Assembly (NCBI RefSeq): GCF_020687805.1
Contig: NZ_JAJEWQ010000006.1
Location: forward strand, 278,206 to 342,205
Length of the DNA: 64,000 nucleotides
Source: Planctobacterium marinum
GTDB taxonomy: Bacteria; Pseudomonadota; Gammaproteobacteria; Enterobacterales; Alteromonadaceae
Direction: 5' to 3'
Below the pieces are notes generated by a model. That model saw only the letters and a program-made list of their open reading frames with translations, was not told the origin of the DNA and did not search any database. A program made the translations under genes and the position numbers. How positions within the stretch are numbered: the first letter of the stretch is position 1; each line of letters begins with the position of its first letter. Of this stretch, positions 34,394-43,774 are shown in pieces.

Positions 34394-35731
34394 ATGACAG
34401 ATCCGCTACCTAATTTAATCCAGGAAGTGGTGGCTGCACCCCTGACCGGTGAAACTGACTCTGTAGCCCATATCATGCTTGAGGAAGATGCATCGGATAT
34501 CGCATTACTACTGGAATCAATACCGGTAGAACAGCGTCTGGCTGTCTGGAATGAAGTTCCGAGACACAAAAAAATAGATGTGCTGGTTGCCATGCGTGGC
34601 GATCCGCGGGAAGTACTGATCGATGCCACTGAGAATGACGAGTGGCAGCAGTTGTTTACCGATATGGATGCTGAAATCCTGTTGGAACTGGCCGATTCCC
34701 TGCCTGACAGGTTAGTAGAAAGTGCGCTGGCGGTGATGAATAAACAGCAGCGCAAGTATTTTCAGGACGCCAGCTTATTCGCCGACAACCAGATAGGCCA
34801 TTGGTTAAGCCACGAAGTTTTAGTGTTGCCTATCAGTGCCAAAGTGCGTGACGCATTGCGCCTGATTCGACGCAATGTTCCCGATCTTACCGATTGCATA
34901 TTTTTAGTGAATCGCGCCGGTCATTTTACCGAGGCCGTAAGGTTGACCAGTGTTTTTGGTGCGCCTGAACACCTGCCATTGGTGGAAATTTCCGAAGAAT
35001 ATATTGATGTCGTAAAAGTGGATGATGACAGTGTAAACGCCTCCCGGCTAGTGCAGCGGGCTGGCTATATGGCACTGCCGGCGGTTGACAGTAACAATGT
35101 GCTGCAGGGCCGGGTAGACATGATCACCGCCAGTGAACTGGTTAATGAAAACTATGAGCGGCAGGTGATGTCATCGGCGGGTATGGACGAGGACGAAGAT
35201 TTGTTTGCGCCGGTGCGAAAAAGCGCAAAAAGCCGTGCTGTATGGTTGGGTATTAATCTGATAACGGCGTTTTTGGCCTCCTGGTTTATCGGTCTGTTTG
35301 AGGCGACTTTACAACAGGTTGTCGCGCTGGCGGTGCTGATGCCGGTCGTGGCCAGCATGGGCGGCATTGCCGGTAGTCAAACACTAACTCTGATTGTACG
35401 AGGACTGGCACTTGGACAGGTAACCCGTGGCAACCGAAACGCTTTGCTACAAAAAGAATTGCGGGTCGGTGGCTTAAATGGCGTAATCTGGGCCGTTGTT
35501 ATTGGAATTGTGGCCTTTTTCTGGTTTTCTGATCCCTTGTTGGGTTTGGTTATTGCGTTGGCTATTTTGTTCAATATCATCGCTGCCGCGCTGGCGGGTG
35601 TGTCGTTACCCATTATTCTTGATAAACTTAAAATTGATCCGGCGCTTTCCGGCTCCGTAATATTGACCACGGTAACTGACATTGTCGGTTTTGTGGCCTT
35701 CCTGGGATTGGGCACATTATTTTTATTGTAG
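34394..35731 (+). CDS. mgtE: Magnesium transporter MgtE
   Basis: A 445-residue Mg2+ channel. Residues 1-130 form the MgtE N domain ('ASDIALLLESIPVEQRLAVWNEVPRHKK'), 135-255 the paired CBS domains that sense Mg2+ ('DCIFLVNRAGHFTEAVRLTSVF', 'GYMALPAVDSNNVLQGRVDM'), and 285-445 the five-helix pore with 'LMPVVASMGGIAGSQTLTLIVRGLALG', which holds the ion selectivity site, and 'DIVGFVAFLGLGTLFLL'. All regions are present at normal length. tamA starts 29 bp later, so they may share a transcript, though the functions are not obviously linked. Confidence 0.94.
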   Translation: MTDPLPNLIQEVVAAPLTGETDSVAHIMLEEDASDIALLLESIPVEQRLAVWNEVPRHKKIDVLVAMRGDPREVLIDATENDEWQQLFTDMDAEILLELADSLPDRLVESALAVMNKQQRKYFQDASLFADNQIGHWLSHEVLVLPISAKVRDALRLIRRNVPDLTDCIFLVNRAGHFTEAVRLTSVFGAPEHLPLVEISEEYIDVVKVDDDSVNASRLVQRAGYMALPAVDSNNVLQGRVDMITASELVNENYERQVMSSAGMDEDEDLFAPVRKSAKSRAVWLGINLITAFLASWFIGLFEATLQQVVALAVLMPVVASMGGIAGSQTLTLIVRGLALGQVTRGNRNALLQKELRVGGLNGVIWAVVIGIVAFFWFSDPLLGLVIALAILFNIIAAALAGVSLPIILDKLKIDPALSGSVILTTVTDIVGFVAFLGLGTLFLL

Positions 35732-35760
35732 CGACTGAGTATTAGGACGTTTTCAGCGAT

Positions 35761-37503
35761 ATGTCATTGAATTTTTCGGGCAAGCCGGTGTTGTTTGCCT
35801 TTTTGGTTTTGGTTTGTTGTCAGATCCGTTATAGCAACGCGATTGAAGTAACGTCTGAGCAAAAGCTACCTGATAATGTACTCAGCAACATTAATGCTCA
35901 CCTGAGTGTCTTTCCGGCACCGGAAAAATGCGTGCTGAGTAATCGCTATCGAAAAAAGGTCTATGCAGCCATCACCAGCGCATTGCAAAGCAAGAGTTAT
36001 TACCTGGCGCAAATTCAGGATTTACAGCCTGCCAGTGAACAGGATTGTGGGCGCTGGCGACTGACCCTGGAGTTAGGCCCGGCGTTAAAAGTGCGGCACA
36101 TTGAGCTCAATTCACAACAAGTGCAACAGCAAACAGCCATTTTGACGGACATTTTAGCCCGCTTCCCGTTTAAATCCGGTGACAGATTCGATCATAAACG
36201 CTATGAGCAATGGAAGTCAGAAGTAACCAGTACGGCGTTACTGAAAGGCTTTTTTGATTTTGCTTTTGAAAAGCATGAGGTCATTGTTGACAGTAATTTT
36301 ATCGAGGCTGATATCCGTTTGCAGCTGCACATGGGAACCCGATACCGGTTTGGCGACTTAGTGACAATCGCTAATCAGAACGACGCGGCACTCATCGCCG
36401 GGTTAAATCCCATTATCAAAGGTGAAGAATATGATGCGCTGAAGCTGAACCTGTTCAGTCAGCAACTGAAACGATCCGGGTATTTTGAAAGTGTATTCGT
36501 GCGGCCATTGGTGCCTCAGTCGGAGGATTTCCAGGTGCCATTGGAAGTGGTTTATGAGTTCAAACCGCTGCACGAGTTTAATGTCGGTGGAGGTATATCC
36601 TCTGATACCGGACCACGGGTGAGGTTTGGCTGGCAACGTTCAAGGTTGAACTCAGCCGGGCATAGCATCGAAACAGAACTCTTTGCCTCAATGGTGGAGC
36701 AATCCTTAGAAGCGAACTATCGCATTCCTCTGCAGGATCCGGCGAAAAACTTTGTCAGTTTGCAGCTTGGACTCAAACATACCGATGACAACGATACGCA
36801 GAGTAACACCTTATCGGTGGCTGCAAAGCGCCATTGGCTGGAGCCGGATTCAGGCTGGCAACGCGTGGCGCAACTGCGCTACGACAGGGAAACCTTCCGT
36901 CAGGCAGACGCGGATGAAATTACCACGGCCTTGTTGTTGCCGGGCTATACCTGGAGTCGTTTTCGCAATAAAGGGGAGTTGGACCCCTATTGGGGCGACA
37001 GACAGATCCTGTCTGTAGAAGGGGCCAGCAAGGCACTTGCCAGTGACCTTGACCTGGTGCGGGTTGTAGCGCAAACCCGTTGGCTCAGAACTTATCAGCA
37101 ACATCGTTTTTTTTGGCGAATGGAATTGGGTGCCTTATCCACCAATAATTTTGACGAAGTGCCTTCGTCATTGCGTTTCTTTGCCGGTGGTGACCAAAGT
37201 GTGCGTGGTTTTGGTTATCAGTCATTAGCACCGCTCGATGCTGAAGGGCAGTTGTTAGGGGGAAGATACCTGTACACTTCAACACTAGAGTACACGTTTG
37301 ATGTGTTACCCGAATGGCGACTGGCACTGTTTGCAGACGCCGGTAATGCCGGTATGTCCTGGTTTGATAATGTCGCTACCGGGGTGGGCGCGGGCGTTCA
37401 TTGGGTAACACCCGTGGGGCCGTTAAGGGTTTACATTGCTCGTGGTAACAATGAGCAAGAGTCCACCTGGCGATTGCACTTTTCTTTAGGGCCAGCACTA
37501 TGA
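35761..37503 (+). CDS. tamA: Outer-membrane translocation and assembly module TamA
   Basis: A 580-residue Omp85 protein. After a signal peptide ('PVLFAFLVLVCCQIRYSNA') come three POTRA domains (about residues 28-270) and a 16-strand barrel with 'FFAGGDQSVRGFGYQSLAP', which contains the VRGF motif of the L6 loop, and a final strand 'WRLHFSLGPAL'. TamA works with TamB, encoded directly downstream, in inserting some outer-membrane proteins and in moving phospholipids to the outer membrane. The stop overlaps the tamB ATG (ATGA), a strong sign of coupling. Confidence 0.93.
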   Translation: MSLNFSGKPVLFAFLVLVCCQIRYSNAIEVTSEQKLPDNVLSNINAHLSVFPAPEKCVLSNRYRKKVYAAITSALQSKSYYLAQIQDLQPASEQDCGRWRLTLELGPALKVRHIELNSQQVQQQTAILTDILARFPFKSGDRFDHKRYEQWKSEVTSTALLKGFFDFAFEKHEVIVDSNFIEADIRLQLHMGTRYRFGDLVTIANQNDAALIAGLNPIIKGEEYDALKLNLFSQQLKRSGYFESVFVRPLVPQSEDFQVPLEVVYEFKPLHEFNVGGGISSDTGPRVRFGWQRSRLNSAGHSIETELFASMVEQSLEANYRIPLQDPAKNFVSLQLGLKHTDDNDTQSNTLSVAAKRHWLEPDSGWQRVAQLRYDRETFRQADADEITTALLLPGYTWSRFRNKGELDPYWGDRQILSVEGASKALASDLDLVRVVAQTRWLRTYQQHRFFWRMELGALSTNNFDEVPSSLRFFAGGDQSVRGFGYQSLAPLDAEGQLLGGRYLYTSTLEYTFDVLPEWRLALFADAGNAGMSWFDNVATGVGAGVHWVTPVGPLRVYIARGNNEQESTWRLHFSLGPAL

Positions 37504-40500
37504 TTAACTGGCAATCTATCCTCAGACACAGCTACCTAAGTGTGCGAATTGTACTGCTGCTCAGTTTGATGCTCGTGGCATTAACTGGCTTTTTAACTTA
37601 CACCACAGCCGGGGCTAATTTCCTCATCCGGACAGTGCTGCAACAGGTACCGCAGGTGACGGTGTCGGAAATTAATGGCAGTATTTTTGGCGAGCTGACA
37701 CTTAATGGTGTTGAGTTCGAACAATCCGGCAACAGGCTGGCGCTGGCGCAACTGAGGTTAGATTTGCAACCCGCCTGTCTGTTGCGGTTCGAGGTGTGTA
37801 TCGACAAGTTAGCGCTGCAACAGCTTGAGGTGGCGATTGCGACCGGGTCCGCCAGTGCACAACCCCCGATTCAGGAAGACCCATCATCTTCACAAGCACT
37901 ACTGCAGTTACCACTGCCCGTTTCAGTAAAGCAATTCAGCTTAAAAGAGCTGTCGCTTAGTTTAGATGGTCAGCCCAGAGTACAGGTACACTCTGTTGCA
38001 GCCGGATTTCGCTTTTACCGGGAATTAGTGGTTCGCCAAATGACCTCAGAGGATCTGAAGTTGTATTTGCCGGAATCTGAACCTGAAACCGTGTTGACAC
38101 TACAGGCGCAATTGGAGCAATTGGCTGAGCTGCAATATACCCCGCTGACATTGCCTGGGTTATCTGTTCCTGTAAGGGCGACAGTGAACGACTTATCCTT
38201 CAAGGATGTACAGCTGTTTCGTGGTGATGTCAGTCAATATCAGCTGACTTCTGTTGCGGCACAACTGAGCATCACACCGCAACAACTGTTGCTAAAGGCG
38301 CTGCGCCTGAACACGGCCGGTTATTCCCTGACCGGTACAGTGCAAACCAGTAATAACTGGCAGGTGGATGGCGATTTAAAGTTAACCGGCGCAGCCGGAA
38401 AGCTGGCATTAACGATAAGCGGCGCACCGCAGCAATTAAACCTGAAGCTCAATGGCCAGGGAGAGCTGTCAGACATCGCAATCAATGGTGAAGTAGAGCT
38501 GCAAACCTCATTAACATCGGCGCAATTGCCGCTGCAATTACAGGCCCACTTCGCCAACCTGAAATTACCGGAAAATACACTGCTTCACGATACCAGTCTG
38601 GTGCTGCAAGGTGATTTGCAGCAGTTTTATGTGCGGGCTAACAGTACTCTGGAGCAGGCTTTACTGGAACCTGTGTCCCTGGACTTAGATTTGTCAGGCA
38701 ACCTCAGTGACATCGCGATCAATCAAATTGCATTGCTGGCCTCAGAAGGACGTGTGCAGGCCACCGGACACGTTCACCTGGCGAATAATCCAAAAATCAA
38801 TTTGGCCATGGAGGCTAACGACATAGCGTTGAGTGCTTTTTTCCCGATACCGGATACAGCGTTATCTGCACAGAGTCAGCTACAGATAAACGTAACCGGA
38901 AACCAATTTGATGTAGATGGCCAGCAATTACAATTAGCTGTGCCATGGCAAGGAGATATAGCAAGGCTGACGGGTGAATATCGCTATGCTTCCGACGGCC
39001 ACACGGAACTCAACAATCTGGCGTTTCAGTTGGGCGAAAACCACATTGACGGGCAGGCGATATTGAGTGCCGATAAACAACTTCAGCTCAGCGGAAAGCT
39101 TAATCTAATCCATCTGCAAAGTTTTCATTCCGATATAGCGGGAAGTGTCGTTGCTGAGGTTCAGATGCAAGGACCATTACAACGACCACAATTGTCGCTT
39201 TCAGGAAAGGGAGAACAGCTTCGCTACCTGCAGTATCGCCTGCAAAGTTTTACATCAGAAATGGCGCTTGCCTGGGCTCCGACAAGCCCTTTCCAGTTAA
39301 CACTTGATGCAAAACAACTGAAACTCAGTGACGAACTGGTACTGGATTTACAGCTGAATTCCACCGGTGATGCTGCCCGGCACGAGATTGAGTTTGCGCT
39401 GGACTCTGACTGGCTGCAGGTGGCAGCGAACCTGGAGGGAAGGCTATCTGAAACTCAATGGCAGGGGGCGTTTCTCAACAGTCGGGTATCGCGCAATACC
39501 ATCACTTTTGCTCTGGAAAACAAGACGGAGTTATTACTTGACTGGCAAAATCAGCAATATCGTCTGGGTGCCGGTTGCTGGCTACACAAACAGGATGCCG
39601 CTGTTTGTATCAGGCAATTAAACTGGTTTGAGAATACGGCAAAGCTTGATATTGACGGAAAGGCATTGCCACTTATTCACTGGTTGCAAGGCAATCACCG
39701 ATTGTTGCGCAAGCTAAAAAGTGACAGTTTGCTGAATTTTAATTTTCAGGCGCAGTTGTCAAATAATCAGTTAACGGCACTGGATTATGAAGCACATTTT
39801 ACTCCTGAACAGTGGCAATTGTTCGATGAGGAACAGCTGTTTTTCATTCAGACCCTGAATCTCAAGGCGGCATTAAAAGACCAACGTATCATTGCTGAAT
39901 CTACATTACTCAGTGATGGCTTAGGCACTTTTAGATTTAACGGGCAAATGCCGTTTGCTGCTGACTTTTCTCAAATCGGTGTAGATGAAGCCAGTCTGAC
40001 AACCCGCATTGAGCAATTTAAATTAGCCCCGTTTGGATACCTGGTACCTCAGGTGGAACAACTGGAAGGTATCATCAATGCAGATATTTCCGCCAAACTG
40101 AATAACCAATATCTCGCCTTTACCGGAGACGCCAGATTACTGGAAGGACGGGTACTGAGCCGGGAGTTAGGTATCAATGTTCACGATCTGTCACAAACCC
40201 TGATATTTGACGGTCAGACGGTAACCTCATCCGGCGACTTTAAAATGGGCAGCGGCGCTGGTTCACTTCAGGCCGATGTCACCTGGCAGGAGGACTGGAA
40301 TGTTCACATGCAACTCAAAGGTGAGGCGCTGGAGTACGATGATAATTTAATGGTTAATCTGAAGGTATCTCCTGATATCGAGTTATCGCTGTCTGAATCG
40401 ATGCTAAAACTGTCTGGCAAAATTAATGTACCGCAAGCAAGTGTAAAAATTAAAACCTTACCAGAGGGCGCGCAACGGCCATCTGCCGATATTGTGTTCG

Positions 40501-41297
40501 CAGATAGTCCAGACAAAAACGCCACCACAGGGCCAAAGCTGGTGCTGGATTTGGCATTGTTTGTTGATCCTAAAAAGCAAAAAAGTGTCAATCTGGAAGC
40601 GTTTGGACTGACTACGTCCCTGACCGGCAACCTGCAACTCAATGGCGGGGAAACGTTAACCGCCAACGGCGAAGTGTCGCTGTTAAATGGCACGTACAAA
40701 GCGTATGGCCAAAACCTCATCATTCGACAGGGAGATTTGTTGTTTAATGGTCCGTTGGAATACCCCAGTTTATCGCTGGAAGCGATCCGTGATCCACAAG
40801 TTACCTCAGACAATGTCATTGCCGGGTTAAGAGTGGAAGGTGCCGCCAGACAGCCCACAGTGACCGTATTTTCCAATCCTGATATGTCTCAGGCGCAAGC
40901 GCTATCCTACTTGTTATCAGGTAAAGCGCTAGGGGCTAAAAGCAATGCGTCGCAGGAATCGGTGTTTGCCAATGTATTGCTTAGTTACGGATTAAACAAA
41001 TCTGAGGGCGCCGTTTCTAAAATCGGTAAAAGCTTTGGTGTCGAGGATCTCAGCCTGGCGATGGAAGGGCAAGGTGATAGCTCAAAAGTTGCAGTGAGTG
41101 GCACGATTGCGCCCAATGTTAAAATTGCCTACGGCGTTGGCGTGTTTGATGCGATTTCCGAGGTTTCCTTGCGTTATCAGTTGTTACCACAATTGTATCT
41201 GGAAGCGGTAAGTGGCTTGTCTAATGCTTTCGATATTTTTTACGAGTTTAATTATGATCCTAAACCTGAGGGTGAGGTAAAACAAAATGATGATTGA
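37500..41297 (+). CDS. tamB: Translocation and assembly module TamB (AsmA/VPS13-like bridge)
   Basis: A 1265-residue envelope-spanning protein. An N-terminal signal anchor ('IVLLLSLMLVALTGFLTYTT') is followed by about 900 residues of repeating amphipathic strands, the beta-taco groove typical of TamB, YhdP and YdbH, which carries lipids between membranes. The C-terminal 350 residues form the DUF490/TamB domain ('LNGTYKAYGQNLIIRQGDLLFNGPLEYPSL', 'AQALSYLLSGKAL', 'LRYQLLPQLYLEAVSGL') that docks with TamA. The length is normal. It overlaps tamA by 4 nt. Confidence 0.93.
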   Translation: MINWQSILRHSYLSVRIVLLLSLMLVALTGFLTYTTAGANFLIRTVLQQVPQVTVSEINGSIFGELTLNGVEFEQSGNRLALAQLRLDLQPACLLRFEVCIDKLALQQLEVAIATGSASAQPPIQEDPSSSQALLQLPLPVSVKQFSLKELSLSLDGQPRVQVHSVAAGFRFYRELVVRQMTSEDLKLYLPESEPETVLTLQAQLEQLAELQYTPLTLPGLSVPVRATVNDLSFKDVQLFRGDVSQYQLTSVAAQLSITPQQLLLKALRLNTAGYSLTGTVQTSNNWQVDGDLKLTGAAGKLALTISGAPQQLNLKLNGQGELSDIAINGEVELQTSLTSAQLPLQLQAHFANLKLPENTLLHDTSLVLQGDLQQFYVRANSTLEQALLEPVSLDLDLSGNLSDIAINQIALLASEGRVQATGHVHLANNPKINLAMEANDIALSAFFPIPDTALSAQSQLQINVTGNQFDVDGQQLQLAVPWQGDIARLTGEYRYASDGHTELNNLAFQLGENHIDGQAILSADKQLQLSGKLNLIHLQSFHSDIAGSVVAEVQMQGPLQRPQLSLSGKGEQLRYLQYRLQSFTSEMALAWAPTSPFQLTLDAKQLKLSDELVLDLQLNSTGDAARHEIEFALDSDWLQVAANLEGRLSETQWQGAFLNSRVSRNTITFALENKTELLLDWQNQQYRLGAGCWLHKQDAAVCIRQLNWFENTAKLDIDGKALPLIHWLQGNHRLLRKLKSDSLLNFNFQAQLSNNQLTALDYEAHFTPEQWQLFDEEQLFFIQTLNLKAALKDQRIIAESTLLSDGLGTFRFNGQMPFAADFSQIGVDEASLTTRIEQFKLAPFGYLVPQVEQLEGIINADISAKLNNQYLAFTGDARLLEGRVLSRELGINVHDLSQTLIFDGQTVTSSGDFKMGSGAGSLQADVTWQEDWNVHMQLKGEALEYDDNLMVNLKVSPDIELSLSESMLKLSGKINVPQASVKIKTLPEGAQRPSADIVFADSPDKNATTGPKLVLDLALFVDPKKQKSVNLEAFGLTTSLTGNLQLNGGETLTANGEVSLLNGTYKAYGQNLIIRQGDLLFNGPLEYPSLSLEAIRDPQVTSDNVIAGLRVEGAARQPTVTVFSNPDMSQAQALSYLLSGKALGAKSNASQESVFANVLLSYGLNKSEGAVSKIGKSFGVEDLSLAMEGQGDSSKVAVSGTIAPNVKIAYGVGVFDAISEVSLRYQLLPQLYLEAVSGLSNAFDIFYEFNYDPKPEGEVKQNDD

Positions 41298-41341
41298 ATG
41301 TCTGTGTACAACATCAATGCCTTGTCGAGGGGAGCATAGCC

Positions 41342-41812
41342 TTGGCTGATCTGTCCGGAGATAAATCATTAATTCACATGAAAGGGCAAATTCATGGTGC
41401 TGTTTATCAGGTCGTGGTGTTGTTGATTGCCTTAATACTGGCTCTCACTGGTATCTGGCTGAGTCACCTTCAGTGGCTTGGATATGAGTGGTTCTCCCGC
41501 GCCGGCAGCCTGATAGTGGTGTTGGGGGTTGCCTCCGGATTTGGCGGTATTTTTCAGGAGCAACTGTTGCGCAGCCGTCTGCTGGTGCAGGAGCGCATTG
41601 CCCTGGCGAAAACCCGGCGCAAGTTAAGATTGATGCAGGCACCCCCCGAATTCGCTGACGAAGAAATTAATCGCGTTATTAAACAGTACGATGACCTTGA
41701 AGAAAGTTTGCAAACCTCCATTAAGGTTCAGGCGGGCACCCTGGAGTTTTTTCTGCTGGTGGTGGGTACGCTGATCTGGGGTTTTGGTGATATCGCTATT
41801 GCGTTGCTATAA
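41342..41812 (+). CDS. Small membrane protein of unknown function
   Basis: A 156-residue protein with two N-terminal membrane helices ('AVYQVVVLLIALILALTGIWL' and 'AGSLIVVLGVASGFGGIFQEQLL'), a charged coiled segment ('AKTRRKLRLMQAPPEFADEEINRVIKQYDDLEESLQT') and one C-terminal helix ('LEFFLLVVGTLIWGFGDIAIALL'). I start at the TTG at 41342, which has an AGGGGAG site upstream; an earlier TTG at 41294 overlaps tamB. It follows tamB closely and precedes an MlaC-like gene, so it may belong to an envelope operon. No family recognised. Confidence 0.65.
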   Translation: MADLSGDKSLIHMKGQIHGAVYQVVVLLIALILALTGIWLSHLQWLGYEWFSRAGSLIVVLGVASGFGGIFQEQLLRSRLLVQERIALAKTRRKLRLMQAPPEFADEEINRVIKQYDDLEESLQTSIKVQAGTLEFFLLVVGTLIWGFGDIAIALL

Positions 41813-41842
41813 CTGACAACGCGTTGTTTTTTGGAGTTAAAT

Positions 41843-42478
41843 ATGAAATTAAATTTAAAATGGACATTTTTCCTGACCCTGATGGTGACCGGATTGTTCA
41901 GTCACGGTCACGCCGCAGCACAACAATCATCACAACAATCTCCGCCAAATCCAACGGCGTTTATTGAAAAGGTAGCGAATGATACCTTTGAGCAAATTAA
42001 ACAGCTTAGGAAAAAAGGCGAGATTGCTCCAAAAGACCTGGAAAACATTATCGAGCAGTATCTGTTGCCTCATGTTGATCATATTTACACCGGGTTACTG
42101 GTGCTGGGTAGTAGTGCGAATTCTTCTGAGAAAAGTGATATTCAGGCCTATCTGGATATATTTAAATTGTACCTGAGTAGCACCTATGCCGCTTCCCTGA
42201 ATTATTATAATGATCAACAGGTGTTATTCGAGCCGCTCAGAGATTTCCAAAATAAGGACAAAGTCAGCATTAATGCTCATGTTAAGGAAAAGGGAAAGCC
42301 AGACGTACAGATGCAATTTAAGTTGCGACTGGACAAATCAGGTCAGTGGAAAGCGTATGATCTGGTGGTTGAGGGAATTAGCCTGGTGCAAAGCAAACGC
42401 TCTGAATTTGCTCCTCTTTTAAGACAAAAAGGCTTGCCGGGATTAACCCAAACTCTGAAACAAAAGGTAGAGAGCTAA
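41843..42478 (+). CDS. Orphan MlaC/Ttg2D-family phospholipid-binding protein
   Basis: A 211-residue exported protein with a signal peptide ('KWTFFLTLMVTGLFSHGHAAA') and the MlaC fold: 'PTAFIEKVANDTFEQIKQLRKKGE', 'YLLPHVDHIYTGLLVLG', 'FKLYLSSTYAASLNYYNDQQVLFE' and 'KLRLDKSGQWKAYDLVVEGISLVQSKRSEFAPLL'. MlaC shuttles phospholipids across the periplasm between the outer membrane and the MlaFEDB complex. No mlaFEDB genes are near, so this is a separate paralog, here placed after tamAB. The ATG at 41843 has a TGGAG site. Confidence 0.85.
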   Translation: MKLNLKWTFFLTLMVTGLFSHGHAAAQQSSQQSPPNPTAFIEKVANDTFEQIKQLRKKGEIAPKDLENIIEQYLLPHVDHIYTGLLVLGSSANSSEKSDIQAYLDIFKLYLSSTYAASLNYYNDQQVLFEPLRDFQNKDKVSINAHVKEKGKPDVQMQFKLRLDKSGQWKAYDLVVEGISLVQSKRSEFAPLLRQKGLPGLTQTLKQKVES

Positions 42479-42522
42479 GGCAGCTCTGAGTTGAGCTATT
42501 CACGCTCTGGTTAACGGTTCGT

Positions 42523-42546
42523 CAGGCCGCTATTTGTAGCGGCCTG
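42523..42546. terminator. Hairpin terminator between convergent genes
   Basis: CAGGCCGCTA-tttg-TAGCGGCCTG is a perfect ten-pair stem with a four-base loop. It is followed by ATTGGGTTTT on the plus strand, a weak T run. It separates the rightward tamAB/mlaC-like operon from the leftward Bax-like gene. Confidence 0.7.
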
Positions 42547-42579
42547 ATTGGGTTTTAAAAGCTTGATACCCCCGAACAT

Positions 42580-43359
42580 TCACTCTTTTTCGGGCTCTGC
42601 GGATTGCACGATAAACTGAGCGTCATAGCGGCTTAGTTTGTTAAACTGGATCATATCGTTAAGTTCTTCCATGTAATGTTCACCCCTTTCAGAGTAGCGC
42701 TCCAATCCGGGAAGCAGGGCCGGACCACGCAAAGGGTCGTCGTTCTCTCTGATGGACTCGCGTATTTTTCTCAGCTTGAAATAAGCATCATGGCGATTGA
42801 GGTTTAGCAGATATCGGTTAACTGACTCTCTGGCATCGTCGAAAGCGGCTACTTCATGTTTACTGCCCGCTGTCCTGTTGTTGGGCACCAATCCACAACC
42901 TTCTGAAAAGCACCACTGACCGAAATAATTATTGCCTTCTGTGGCAAATCGCGAGGTACCCCAGGCACTTTCATTTGCAGCCTGCGCCAGGGCCAGCGAC
43001 GGGGGAACATAATCTACCCGCCGCAGCAGTGTTTGCCAGTGGTCATCATTGTCGATGTCAAAATCTTGCACATAGTATTTTTCGGCAAGTTCCTGAATGT
43101 CACTGATATCGCTTCTGGAATAGTCCTGATTGAGTCGGACGCTGATTAAATGTTCCCGAATTGCCAGAATCTCTCTGTTTTCCTCATTGATAATGGGCAG
43201 AAAGTAATCAAAAAAGGCTTTCTTGCGTTCAGGGCCAGCAGCAAATTCTTTGAATTGGGGAGCCGGTGGTACGGCGGGTTCTTTGGATAACCACCATGCG
43301 ATAACGATAGCTATTATTACCAGTATAGTGATGAGAAAGGACTTTTTTGTTATTACCAT
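42580..43359 (-). CDS. Bax-type N-acetylglucosaminidase (peptidoglycan hydrolase)
   Basis: A 259-residue membrane-anchored protein of the glucosaminidase/Bax family (glycoside hydrolase 73-like). Residues 6-24 form a signal anchor ('SFLITILVIIAIVIAWWL'). The catalytic core is 'PPSLALAQAANESAWGTSRFATEGNNYFGQWCF', with the likely catalytic Glu130 in 'NESAWG', and 'FDDARESVNRYLLNLNRHDAYFKLR' after it. It probably cuts glycan strands during cell-wall remodelling. I use the ATG at 43359, with AAGG upstream, rather than a 41-residue basic extension that looks non-coding. Confidence 0.88.
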   Translation of the reverse strand: MVITKKSFLITILVIIAIVIAWWLSKEPAVPPAPQFKEFAAGPERKKAFFDYFLPIINEENREILAIREHLISVRLNQDYSRSDISDIQELAEKYYVQDFDIDNDDHWQTLLRRVDYVPPSLALAQAANESAWGTSRFATEGNNYFGQWCFSEGCGLVPNNRTAGSKHEVAAFDDARESVNRYLLNLNRHDAYFKLRKIRESIRENDDPLRGPALLPGLERYSERGEHYMEELNDMIQFNKLSRYDAQFIVQSAEPEKE

Positions 43360-43774
43360 ATTGGACCTTTTTAGACTTACCCTGATTTTGTTACGCCGAT
43401 TGTGCCGGTTGCGATCACAAGTTTTTAAATGCCCGCGGTAGTTTTGTTTAAAAGTGAGCTCAACCGCGTTGTTCTGGCACAATCAACCATGCCCTAAGTA
43501 TGGAATAAGAACGGGGAATTGTCAGATTTGTGTGACCAGAGTGTGTCGAATATTAACCGGGTTAATGACTTTTCTGGGGCATTGTGCGTCAACAGAAGTG
43601 GCGAGTTGGTATCCAGGAATCATCTTTTTATTTGATGTTTGTGCTATTAATAATAGCTGGGTTGCCGGGCTTTGTTGTGAAAGGCCCGTGCCAATAAGAA
43701 ACCCTGACCAGCAATACCCAAATACAGTGACAGAAAAACTGCACAGCGTAGCTAAAAATTAAAAAGACGTGACT
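43360..43774. other. 415-bp divergent intergenic region upstream of the ethylene-receptor-like kinase
   Basis: No convincing gene. It separates the leftward Bax-like gene from the rightward hybrid kinase and should contain both promoters. At 43666-43688 it can form CGGGCTTT-gttgtg-AAAGGCCCG, nested in GGGTT...AACCC-type flanks (about 43659-43706), so the kinase mRNA may begin with a structured leader. I could not match it to a known riboswitch class. Confidence 0.4.

Noticed and set aside
40304-40876. 190-residue antisense frame inside tamB
   Set aside because: It lies fully within the conserved C-terminal part of tamB; low complexity and no start signals.
43600-43774. c-di-GMP riboswitch in the leader of the hybrid kinase gene
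   Set aside because: A stable hairpin exists, but the tetraloop/receptor and binding-pocket motifs of the GEMM classes are not visible.
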